Source: Yarrowia lipolytica
Taxonomy: Eukaryota; Ascomycota; Dipodascomycetes; Dipodascales
Assembly (NCBI RefSeq): GCF_001761485.1
Contig: NC_090772.1
Coordinates: 620,001-684,000, forward strand
Length of the DNA: 64,000 nt
Direction: 5' to 3'
Shown here: positions 9,877 through 19,477 of the stretch, one piece after another
How positions within the stretch are numbered: position 1 is the stretch's first letter
Layout: each line of letters starts with the position of its first letter
Made by a program: the position numbers and the translations under genes
The notes under the pieces: generated by a model
The model's input: the letters and a program-made list of their open reading frames with translations, nothing else
The model's database searches: none
Told to the model about the DNA's origin: nothing

Positions 9877-11090
9877 GGCTGTGGATGTGGAGACGAACCG
9901 GCTATTGTTTGTGTGCTTTTGCCGTTGGTTGGAGCTGTTATATAGCTGCTGTGTAACTGTTGTGTAACTTTAGTGGCGTAGTCAACTCGCTCAAAAGTGG
10001 TCTGTTTGATCAGCTAAAACTACCAATCAATAGAGAATCGTCGGTAGTTGACGAAGGAGCCGTTTCGGGGTCGACGTACAAGCTGTCGCCGATATGTAGT
10101 GGGGGTTTGTCGGTTCTGGGGCACTGGCTGCACCTGCTGTTTGCGTCACTGATACTTTGCTCGTTAAACGAAAGAGTCACCTGTCAGGGGACTTTGTTAC
10201 TTGCGTCGCTGTCGCTGTCGGGGGTCCAAAGAAGCGCTCTCTTATCGTCGCACAATAACAGTCGCCTCCCTTCGCTTATATTCATATATCTCCGCAATGC
10301 AGCAAGTAGCTTATCACACGGCGCCAGACTTTAGGTTTAGGACTCCGACGAGACTCAAAAAATGTCCGTTGTAAGGCGGAGTCACGTGAGCCAGAAAATA
10401 GCCACACGTAGATATGGTGGGCACGTGACATGGATGTGATTGCTGCTTTTCAGGATCCATTTCGGACGTTGTTTTGTTGTAATGAAGAAGTCTTCGGAAC
10501 CGGGAACCGATCGGCTCTGCATGTATACATTTGTCAGCACTGCTGTCGAACTTGCAGTCCGGTCCTACAAGACGATTGAGAGGCCAAAATGCACTGGGAG
10601 TTGGCAGAGGGACTTCTTCAGACGCAATCAATCACATGTCCGCTTTCTCTGTCTCAAATACCCCCCTATAGCTTCAGTGATAAGTGCCGATCTACGGCGT
10701 GTTGAAATTAGCAAGATAACTTTGTCGGAGATGCTGGAAGAGGGTGTTAAAATGGCCAGTTTTGAAGATATGAGAATTTTGAAAATAGGAATGTGACTGA
10801 AATCGTCACGTGAATATTTCTAGACTTTCAGTGCGTCTCATATGACCGATACCAAGCGTAATAACTGGACCCTATAAAATCGAATGATAATTTGGGTTTC
10901 GTTTTCTGGAGTTTGTTTTCCGCACGTGACACTGCCAAAGCCTCTTTTAGTGTGCGTCGGAATTATTTTGATTTAAGCTGAATTTTCAGGGTAATTCAGT
11001 TCGATAAAATTACCATAAGTTCGAATAAAATCGATAAATATCCAACTCCGTCCAGTATCGTGTTTTAATGGTATTGTTTTATATGGTACA
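9877..11090. other. Intergenic: MFS promoter and downstream flank of the peptidase gene
   Basis: About 1.2 kb. TGTGTAAC occurs at 9950-9957 and 9961-9968. Several CACGTGA motifs occur between 10380 and 10930. A 118-codon frame at 10440-10796 was not convincing. Confidence 0.5.
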
Positions 11091-12845
11091 TTATTCCTCC
11101 AGCTCATTCTCTCCGTCGTAGGCCCACAGAGCACCCAGCTCCCCCTGGTAAACACCCACCAAGAAAGTAGAAATCATCAGAGCAGGGCAAATGTACAGAA
11201 GTGCGGGCTGTCCGTGCTCAAACACAAACAGAACCACCATGGTGGTGATCAGGGCAATCACGTAGAAGATCAAAGACGTCACAAAGTAGGGAGCATTGAT
11301 CTTTCGAGCCAGATGGAAAGGCTCCTTACCGTCCTTGTAGTATCGAAACACGTCGTATCGGAGACACAAGCTCATGTAGACGCCAGGAACGACAATGTCA
11401 CCGAGTCCAAGAAGAGCTCCCTTGCCAAACTCATTCTTGGGGACCACTAGCTTGATGGGGCCGTCAATAGAGGTGGCAACCGTGAGCATAATATCAGTGC
11501 CAAAGACAAAGAAAATGTCGTAGAAGAAGAGTCCGGCAAGCATGATGAGACCAGACTTGAAGGTAGACAGCTTGAGAGTGGACATACCGGTGATGGCAAT
11601 GCACACACCCAGCAGATTGTTGATGATCCAGTTCTTGGCAATCTCGGGGTACTTGATCATGGAGAGGAGACAGAAAATAGACAGGAAGAAGCACAGGATG
11701 TCAACAACAGTGAAATGGATGGCATACAGCTGGTCGTCGGTGGTGATGATGGGAAAGTACTTGGCCATAAGGTTGAACTTGGATTTCTTGGATTCTGTTT
11801 TGAAGCTGTCATCAATGTCAGACATTTTGCCGGCTCGCTGAGAGCCATTGAGTCCAGTCTCTCCCTTCTTATCCTTCTTGGACTTCTTATTGCCCTTGGT
11901 GGGCGTGTTTTTGGCACTCTCAACGACAGCCACAACGCTATCAGACTTTTCAACAGCCTTTCCAACTCCACCAGCATTGCTCTTTCCTTTTGATACGGTC
12001 TTATCCTTCTTGGACTTCTTCTTGGCTTTGGATTTCGAGTTTTTCTTTTCTCCATCAGCCTTCTCGGCCTTATCACATTCCATCTGCTCGATATCGGATC
12101 GAGAAAAGCTTCCAACACCTCGGTATGCCCGATCGTCACACAGAACAATCTTGTAATGAGCCACATTGCTGTTGAACACGGTTCTGAGGAGACCCTTGTA
12201 TCCCATGGAAACCACCAATCCGACACTCATGGAGCCGGCAAAACTCATGTAGTGGGTCAAGAACCACTGTACAGTCTCCTTGGACAGGTATTTGATGGCA
12301 AAATACAAGCCGCAAAGGAACAGACCTCCGAAAACAGGCATGAAAAGAGCCTCGGAATCTCCAACAGACTCAGTCTGAGTCTCCTGAAGATCACAGATGT
12401 GGAAAAGCTCCGAATTCTCGTCAGGGTCACGTGATCCAAAAGGTCGACACACACCGGCCTTGGCTCCGGCATAAACCACGGCGACAGCAGCCACCATGAG
12501 AAACGAGAAAATCAGAATCTGCTCGTCAAAGGGCAGATCATGCATCCACATGGTGACGGCATTGCCCAATTGAGCATAGTGGGTCCCAGCACAGGTGGCG
12601 ACCTTGTCGTAGTATGAGATCACGTGATCAGTCACGGTGCTGGTGTAATCGTTTCTGTTGTCGTAGTAAAACTTGCCAATGTCCGTCAGCTTAGTCACGT
12701 GATCGGCCACCTGTGTCTTCACGTGATCTGGAATCTTGTCTAGAACACGTGATGCGATCTCCGCAACTTTTCCTTGCAGAACCGTCGAGTTGTTCATTGC
12801 GTCTGTTAGTGAGATGGCAGTCTGATAAATGTCAAGATAGACCAT
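11091..12845 (-). CDS. Signal peptide peptidase, intramembrane aspartyl protease (584 aa)
   Basis: Member of the presenilin/SPP family; the S. cerevisiae relative is YPF1. The catalytic pair is clear: FFYDIFF with Asp443 and GLGDIVVPG with Asp483, followed by the QPALLY motif (546-551). These enzymes cut signal peptides and tail-anchored segments within the ER membrane. About nine helices are visible; the first near 108-128. Two features are unusual. Residues about 255-350 form a large lysine-rich low-complexity loop before the catalytic half. The N-terminal 75 residues carry repeated Asp-His-Val triplets, encoded by recurring CACGTG hexamers. The C-terminus is acidic (ENELEE) with no KKXX retrieval signal. 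The ATG at 12843-12845 is the first in frame. Confidence 0.92.
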   Translation of the reverse strand: MVYLDIYQTAISLTDAMNNSTVLQGKVAEIASRVLDKIPDHVKTQVADHVTKLTDIGKFYYDNRNDYTSTVTDHVISYYDKVATCAGTHYAQLGNAVTMWMHDLPFDEQILIFSFLMVAAVAVVYAGAKAGVCRPFGSRDPDENSELFHICDLQETQTESVGDSEALFMPVFGGLFLCGLYFAIKYLSKETVQWFLTHYMSFAGSMSVGLVVSMGYKGLLRTVFNSNVAHYKIVLCDDRAYRGVGSFSRSDIEQMECDKAEKADGEKKNSKSKAKKKSKKDKTVSKGKSNAGGVGKAVEKSDSVVAVVESAKNTPTKGNKKSKKDKKGETGLNGSQRAGKMSDIDDSFKTESKKSKFNLMAKYFPIITTDDQLYAIHFTVVDILCFFLSIFCLLSMIKYPEIAKNWIINNLLGVCIAITGMSTLKLSTFKSGLIMLAGLFFYDIFFVFGTDIMLTVATSIDGPIKLVVPKNEFGKGALLGLGDIVVPGVYMSLCLRYDVFRYYKDGKEPFHLARKINAPYFVTSLIFYVIALITTMVVLFVFEHGQPALLYICPALMISTFLVGVYQGELGALWAYDGENELEE

Positions 12846-14135
12846 GGTTATGTAGAACTCAATTTAGTAACCCCTAACCCTAATATACCTGATCTAGATG
12901 GTGAGACTGGAGATGTGTATTGGGTGATAACAGGTATCTTATGGGTTGTTTGAAGTACTTTGAAGTCTCTAACTGAGTTTCTTGTCGTGTTTAAAAGTCT
13001 AGGTACTACTTTTGTTCGTAAATATTGACCTTTAGAAGCTGATGTGGGATTTCAGGACATTGATTTGGGTCTAAAAGCGGCAGTTCGAGGTAAAATGGGT
13101 ATATATTACACCAAATAGTTCCTTGGCTCAATAGCTTTTCAATGGTACTATTTATTTAAAAATCAAATTTTCGCTTATAGCTTTACTGTAGATAGTTATA
13201 TCTCCAGACAGACTACCACTTGTAATAGCTTGCTCGTATGTAGTTCCAGTTGTGTATAGCGAACACGTTATTATCAATAGATAATCTCTCCCATTTATTC
13301 TTATCACGTGACTCCAACTGTAGACGACTCTCTTACATGTCTGGTTTGGTTGCCATGATCCCTGCATTCTGTGAAAGCGAGGTACATTACATTACTGACA
13401 GATATGTGCAGCTTTAGCCATCTGTGTGTATCAAGGCGCATACTAATTAGCCGCCATCAAAATAGTATCTCCTTTCTACATGCCACATTTAGAAACTCTT
13501 CCGTCAAGCACTCAACGACCCTTTCCACGGCACAGCTATGTACTTTATTCGCCTCGGGTTGCAGTAGTCTAGAAACACGTGCAATGATTATATCTGGTTG
13601 AAAATGGTATCAATCGAAAGCAAATTTCATAAAGACGTAGATAATCTCACTCTTTGCTCTATCCTAGACCACCAGAGTACCCTCAGATTAGTAGTGTATC
13701 GTTCCCACTCTCTCACTAACGGCACTTCATATTTGCTCTTCTATTGGTTCCATGGAAACGTATTCTTGAAGATTCACTCCACGGATGCCATTAGAGCGGA
13801 ACTCAAACTTCTTCCGCTTATATCCAGCCTATAACACCAAATAATAAGCCGTCAAATGACGCCGTACGACCACCGGTTTCTAGGAGTTGTGGAGTTGGAA
13901 TGTGAATAAAAGAAGAAAAAAAAGAGAAAAAAGAGAAAAAAGACTACCAAATTGTGTATTTCTGTTCACGTTACTGTATGTGAGTAAAATCCACGCAAAA
14001 ACCCGACAACGATACCGGTTTCTGTAGTCGAAAAAACGCCCTGCCAAGTGCACACGACCTAACGGTCTCGGTAACCTTAATCTTAAATATTTTCAATGTA
14101 CAAAAATACTTTGTGAAAATCGTTACCAAAAAGAA
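12846..14135. other. Intergenic between peptidase gene and tRNA-Lys
   Basis: About 1.3 kb, no gene recognised. Holds the peptidase promoter and a purine-rich run (AAAAGAGAAAA type) around 13907-13942. Confidence 0.5.
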
Positions 14136-14218
14136 AGCCCGACGTGGGGCTTGAACCCACAGCCTTGAGATCACCTCTGAATAAGAGTCTCACGCTCTAC
14201 CGATTGAGCTAGCCAGGC
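14136..14218 (-). tRNA. tRNA-Lys(CTT) with a short intron
   Basis: On the minus strand the acceptor GCCTGGC pairs with GTCGGGC. The D-arm is TAGCTCAATCGGTAGAGC. The anticodon loop is CTCTTA and the T-arm is GTGGGTTCAAGCCCCAC. An insertion of about ten bases (TTCAGAGGTG) after position 37 is the intron; removing it restores the standard stem GAGAC...ATCTC. A T-rich Pol III stop (TTTCTTTTT on the gene strand) follows immediately at 14124-14136. Confidence 0.92.
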
Positions 14219-16870
14219 AGAATTTAAAAATACCGAAAAAGTGACCTGCAGATGTTAAATTCTGCTGACTAATAGAAAATAAAAAAGGTTTAATTTTAAA
14301 AAAATTAAATGAAGAAATATGTCATATTTGTATGTATACACATGTGAAGGAGTTATTAACAAGACAGTAACGTGAATTAATTTATTTATCGGTCATCTTT
14401 TGGTCTTATAGATCTGTTCTTTATGTCAATTATTTCGGATTTCAATGTAGTTGATATAATAAGCTTTGTCCCTTACCCAGTAGGAAATTTGTGAAGGTTC
14501 TACATAGCCGATTCCGTTGGTGGAAACACCTAACATTTGAGGTTATATGTCCCCTTCGAGCAAGGGGACTTTTCTGGTTATTTTTTTGTTTTAGTCATAA
14601 CAGGGTTTCTTTGTGTCCCCTGTTTGTGTTTCTTGCCCTCGATTAAAATGCTCTGATCGGGCTACTTTATTAAACCCAATAATTAGGCTTCAATATCGCC
14701 TCACACAATTGAAAGCAAAAACAGATAACAAATTTGAGGGTTTATAAAATGATATTGACGAGGTATTTTTGCAATCTGACGCTATAGGTTAGTTTAGAAA
14801 GAGCTGCCAAAAATATTGAGATTTTTCGCAAAAAAAAAATCCAACTTCTCCGATTTCTTTTATTATTTCTCCAGTCATTCCTTCCCATGTTAACAATCAA
14901 CTCAAAACTCACCCCACCGACGATGTGCATTCGAAGCAAAAAAAGATAGCGTCGGATTTGACATTCCAGGGCAAATGGAAGCTGGAGTGGAAGTGGAGAA
15001 ATGGTTTCGTAGATGGCTCTCAGCTTCGATAATTCTCGTCGGGTGTTTCAGATCGTTTTCGGATCTATTTTTAGCACACAAAGAGCAATGTAAAAGTGTC
15101 AACGAAGGGGTCAACAAATTAGTCAACTAAGTGTAATTGAGAAGTTTCACCGTGGGATTGATTGCATGTGCTGAAATCCACCTTGTAATAGGGACTGGAG
15201 AGATTGTTGAAGTTGGAATTGACGTCTAAGTTGTCATTAGTAAGCCCAAAGACCCATTCCGACCATTCCATTCTATCTCCAAGTACGACGATCACAAAAC
15301 ATGCCTCCACAGTAACGCAAAAAAACGCTCTTCTCATGGAGGTCGTGTGGCTGACACGTAATTGGAAACTCTGTTGCTTCCCCAGGTTTGTTAAAGGACA
15401 ATGAGTAGGGCGTGGTAATTGTATTGTAGATAAAGGGAGAATAGTTTTGTCATCTACGAGTAAGCATCTTGTGACAGCTGAAAAAAATACATAGTTTAAA
15501 TGAGACTCAGCCAAATTCACCACGACTTTTTTTATGTAAAGCTCTCTACTTGTGGTCAAATAAAAGGTACCATAAAATCTCACCTCATTCTGGAAAGTCC
15601 AACGATACCCCTAAATATATGGCTACATGTTTTCTCGCTATTCTATGTGGAATTACAAATTCTTAACTTATGTCGGTATTGTTCTTCCCTCCTACTTAAC
15701 ATCAGACCAAATCCTCACCGGAATTTGCGTGGAACATACCCCAAACGCAGCGCCATTCCAAACAGGTGATCTGGCCCCAAATTGAGAATGGCCAAAAGAC
15801 CAATTGGCACCCCCCTCAGTCACACACGGACTTCACACGGACCTCATATCCACATCCAAGGCGGGGAAGAAAATATGCAGTTGACCTGGATCCCAACTTT
15901 ATATGGAAACTCTTTCTAGGGACCTTCCAGGCCATCTACATCAGCCTTTTTCTGGAAAACGGGACAACAAAAGGGGGTTGCAATCACGGATATGACTGAT
16001 TTATGCCCTGCCTCCCGTTGGTGGCGCTCCAGAGCCTTTTTTCGCTTGCTCTCGTGTTTTAACCACTTTCGGCCTGTGTGCATAGAGTTGGCAACTAACT
16101 CAGTTTCACCAGTCATGTGCAGATACGAGTCAGCCATGCGAGGACGCGTGGGACGAGGGGATCATACAGCAGCCATTGGGGGGCGTTATTCCGTCAAAGT
16201 AAGAAGATGAGTGGATTAGGCAATCATTTCTCACCATATCACCGCTTTCTGAACTCGAATCCGCTGGAATACTACCTCAATAGTCTCCACACAAATTTGG
16301 CCAATCACTCTTGCCAAGCGGTATCTTTTTTTGCTTCCGATTTAAGCTCAAGCTCCGCCACGCCTAAACGGTCGCCTCCGAACCCTGTTTGTGGCGATTC
16401 ATAGAGCCTCTTGGCGTGCACCAAATGAGCACTGTGGGTTGCACCCAATACGCTGCGGCGGGGAAGTTGTTAGACGAGCGTGGCCCGCTGCGGTGGTGTG
16501 ACAGGCCCGAAAATGGGCGCGGTTTTGACCGTATTACCCGCAGAGCCCGCTAAGACGCACGCACCTACCCAAAGAGGAATTGCCAGATTGGGAGATCGAA
16601 CTCTATGGAGGAAACGCCGGAAAATTTAGTCTTTTTTTTCGTTTTCGCCCTGATAAGCTTAGTCGCTTCGTGCACCCTAACACCATGTATATAAATGCTC
16701 CACAGGACGTTGCCGGAGGTTATACCATAAACCAGATTGAGATCACGAGACCATACGAGGCTCGCATCCACCTCTCCCCCACGTGACTCATCCACCTACA
16801 CCCCCAAATTCTACCCGTGAATTTGAATCTCCCAAAGAGACAGATTACCTAAGCATACCCACATCTTCTC
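14219..16870. other. Intergenic, 2.65 kb, AT-rich on the left
   Basis: No gene recognised. The left part (14220-14480) is very AT-rich. A perfect hairpin lies at 14549-14569. The right part holds the promoter of the PQ-loop gene, with TATATAAA at 16688-16695. A lysine-rich frame at 15916-16137 on the minus strand was considered and not accepted. Confidence 0.5.
14549..14569. repeat. Perfect 8-bp inverted repeat followed by T-run
   Basis: GTCCCCTT and AAGGGGAC flank a five-base loop and are followed by TTTT. It resembles a hairpin terminator in form, though no transcription unit is seen beside it. Confidence 0.6.
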
Positions 16871-17695
16871 ATGGCAGTGGAAGAAACGACGGCTTCGACC
16901 GTCCTGTCAACAATTGGAACCGTGCTGTGGTGCATCCAATTGGCACCCCAGGTGATCCACAACTACCGTCATAAGTGCACAGAAGGCCTCCCACCAATCA
17001 TGTTGTTTCTATGGGGTTCTTCGGCCGTTCCGTTTGGAGTATATTTCATTGCTCAGCGTGGAGGAGTGGCTCTTCAGGTGCAGCCCCAGATTTTTGGAAT
17101 TTTCTCTTTCATTGGCTGGTTTCAGTGTCTCTACTATCCCCCGATCCAACGGCCTATGAAATACTGTTTGATTCTGGTCGGATGCACGATCGTGGCAGCA
17201 GCTTGTATTGAGGTGGGACTTTCTATTGGATTCCGGTACCTGTACGACCGTGGAACCACCTGGCCCAATCTCATGATTGGAATCATTGCCTGTGTCCTTC
17301 TGGCTGCCGGTCTGCTGCCTCCTTACTACGAGTTGTGGAAGCGAAACGGACAGGTGGTTGGAATCAACTTTGTGTTTCTGACCATGGATTCACTGGGAGC
17401 TCTATTTTCGTTCCTGTCGCTGCTGTTCCAGAAGGGCGACTTTGACGTGCTGGGCTGCATTCTGTACCTCATTGTGCTGGCTCTGGAGCTGGGCATCATG
17501 ACTTCCCATGTGATTTGGCTGCTTCGAACCCGAAAGGAGAGAAAGCTCAACAGTGAGCTTACAGTGGCCAATGATATCGAAGAGGGACCCAAGGATAATT
17601 TGGAGAGCGAAGGAACCGATATTTCCGAGTCTCTGACGGCAACCGAGGAGGGAAATGGAAAGAACCGGCTGCATGGGGTGGCCGTTGAGGTTTGA
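16871..17695 (+). CDS. PQ-loop repeat membrane protein (274 aa)
   Basis: Seven-helix protein with two PQ-loop repeats. The first is WCIQLAPQVIHNYRHKCTEG (residues about 20-39); the second is the PPYYELWKRNGQVVGINFVF region (residues about 150-170), where the proline-glutamine pair has become Pro-Pro. The loops are followed by a polar cytosolic tail from about residue 225, rich in Glu and Ser. Proteins of this fold carry amino acids or sugars across vacuolar or lysosomal membranes; fungal examples include the cationic amino-acid exporters. The exact substrate is not readable here. The start at 16871 is the first ATG of the frame, 180 bases after a TATA box. Confidence 0.85.
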   Translation: MAVEETTASTVLSTIGTVLWCIQLAPQVIHNYRHKCTEGLPPIMLFLWGSSAVPFGVYFIAQRGGVALQVQPQIFGIFSFIGWFQCLYYPPIQRPMKYCLILVGCTIVAAACIEVGLSIGFRYLYDRGTTWPNLMIGIIACVLLAAGLLPPYYELWKRNGQVVGINFVFLTMDSLGALFSFLSLLFQKGDFDVLGCILYLIVLALELGIMTSHVIWLLRTRKERKLNSELTVANDIEEGPKDNLESEGTDISESLTATEEGNGKNRLHGVAVEV

Positions 17696-18440
17696 GCTGA
17701 ACAACAAGGCCGGTTCGTGAGGGTTTGATAACAGAGGAGGATTGCATATAGAATTATTTAATAACTACAACCGAACTGTGAGCACGTATTTGGAGTTGAG
17801 TGGCTAACTCCGTTCCACATTCAGAGAGTTCAGATCGGAGTTACGTTACATTACTGTACACAACGCTGAGTTGAGGAGACAGATGGTCCACAGAAGCGAG
17901 TTGTAGGCTGCCACAACCAGCAGCTTGTCCAGTTTGGGTGAGTTAACGTCATCAATAAGACTTTTGACAGATTCTGGTGGGTAATGGAGCAGCTTCAGCT
18001 TTGACCCTGTTAATGAGGCCCAGACTATGTACAACTTGAGACGAAGATGGTTAAACTGACACTCTACAGCAATTACTACCCGCCCAGGAAGCCAAAGAAC
18101 TATTGAAGACTCTCTATCTTCACATAGCTCTCAGATTGACTACGAGACTCAAGTGTGTTCTACTAACTGGACAAGGTGTGCAACTGCTGAGACATATGGT
18201 AACGGCATGACTAGACCTTCTGTTTCTCACTGCTAGTCAAGAGCTTCTTATTCTATCTTCTAAGGATTCTAGGTATTACATTTCAGCTTCTTAGTATGTA
18301 CATACATACCTATAACAATGTTAAACCCGAATATCGGACACGGATTCGGGTGTTCAGAAGAGCATATGGCAAGCGTGCTCGCAATTTCCTCTTTTTCCTC
18401 CTCTAGACCAACTTTTTCAACCCTTTTTCATCCACAAACC
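17696..18440. other. Intergenic between PQ-loop gene and tRNA-Leu
   Basis: About 745 bases, no gene seen. Confidence 0.5.
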
Positions 18441-18541
18441 TCGTATCTGGCCGAGTGGTCTAAGGCGCTAGCTCAAGGTGCCACTTGGCATAATATCTTG
18501 GTCTCTTCGGAGGAGAGATTTCGAATCTCTCGGCTGTACGA
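18441..18541 (+). tRNA. tRNA-Leu(CAA) with intron, possibly degenerate
   Basis: A type II tRNA: D-arm TGGCCGAGTGGTCTAAGGC and anticodon loop CTCAAG giving CAA. An intron of about 19 bases contains CTTGG, which can pair with the anticodon as in other leucine pre-tRNAs. A variable-arm hairpin CTC-TTCG-GAG follows. The 3' side is irregular: the T-arm can only be drawn with a nine-base loop or shifted, and about three extra bases sit before the 3' acceptor strand TGTACGA. Five Ts near 18563 could stop Pol III. The identity is good; function is doubtful. Confidence 0.65.
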
Positions 18542-19059
18542 TGTGCCCAAAACCGTGCACATCTTTTTGCGGCCCTTGGGCTCTCTTTCGTTGTTTTTTG
18601 GGCGCTCATGGTGAGCTTCCTTACATACCACCTGATGCAGTTGATCTCTTTTCAGCAGACTCTAGGAGGCCGAAGGCTTGAATTGGGAATAAATCACGTC
18701 CCTCCAGTCTACTGGGATTTGTGGTTATCTGACTGCTTTTCCTATCTCTGTGGACTTCTCTCTGCTATTGGTGTGTCGGCCAAATTTTGCCTACTAATTA
18801 TTTTAAACTAAACCCAAAGTAATATGGTAACTATGGTACACAATTAATGAAACAAAACAGCACGACATGATAGGATGGATATAGATTTTAGAGCTCTCAT
18901 AATTGTACAAAGTACTACTCCGAGATCAATAAAAAGCTGCACACAACTGATTATCTTAAAATCAATCCCAACCCTCTCAGTTGTGATACATTATATACAG
19001 GTGCTGTGCACATCTGTCTATCGAGATGGGCCGTCTGTGGTGTGAAAAGCACGAGTATC
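18542..19059. other. Intergenic after tRNA-Leu
   Basis: About 520 bases with no gene seen. Confidence 0.5.
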
Positions 19060-19477
19060 TTATTCCCTCGTCTTGACATGGACCCCGAGCTCCTCATAGA
19101 GCCAACTGTCCATCTTCTCCTTGACAAACACATTCACATCCCACTCCTTGTCATCCAACCGATCTTCACCTCCGATCCAAAGATACAAGTGGGCGGGAAC
19201 CTTCGTTCCATCGACATCAACATCGACAACAACACGCTTGTAATCTTCGCCCTCAAAAACATCGAGTTTGGCCACATCTGAATCCGAAAGATTGAAGGCC
19301 ACAGTGCCTTGAACAGAAGCGCCAGACTTGGCAATCACACCAGGGTAGTCACGGTTCTTCACGTGATATCGCACGTGATCATGTAGAGTCGCTGGAGAGA
19401 CTTTCACGTGAGCAGGAACCTCAAACGAGTTTGCAATCACTCTTCCGAGAACCTCTGGACGAGTAAGAGTTCCATAG
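19060..19477 (-). CDS. Gamma-glutamylcyclotransferase (AIG2)-like protein, main exon
   Basis: The exon reads YGTLTRPEVLGRVIAN at its start, then YPGVI, VQGTVAFNL, LDVFEGEDYKR and a tail ending HVKTRE. These are the landmarks of the GGCT/AIG2-like fold: the YGTL substrate loop, the glycine turn and the catalytic glutamate of the FEG motif. Members release 5-oxoproline from gamma-glutamyl compounds or degrade glutathione-related adducts. The 5' boundary at 19477 follows a 3' splice site with branch sequence ACTAATCCAG, in a phase needing a codon split after two bases. The first exon, which should encode a few residues such as M..F, could not be placed with confidence; the donor should lie within about 19490-19850. 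The exon is crossed by three CACGTG hexamers. Confidence 0.75.

Noticed and set aside
10440-10796. 118-codon frame between MFS and peptidase genes
   Set aside because: Composition unlike the real genes and no recognisable motif.
12860-12890. CTAACCC-like words near the peptidase start, and GGGTTAG at 26786 and 41908
   Set aside because: Only six to seven bases match the telomeric repeat, as expected by chance; only 39301 matches 15.
15916-16137. Lysine-rich frame on the minus strand (RKWLKHESKRKK)
   Set aside because: Looked like a small basic ribosomal protein exon, but matched no ribosomal protein I know and has no matching splice partner.
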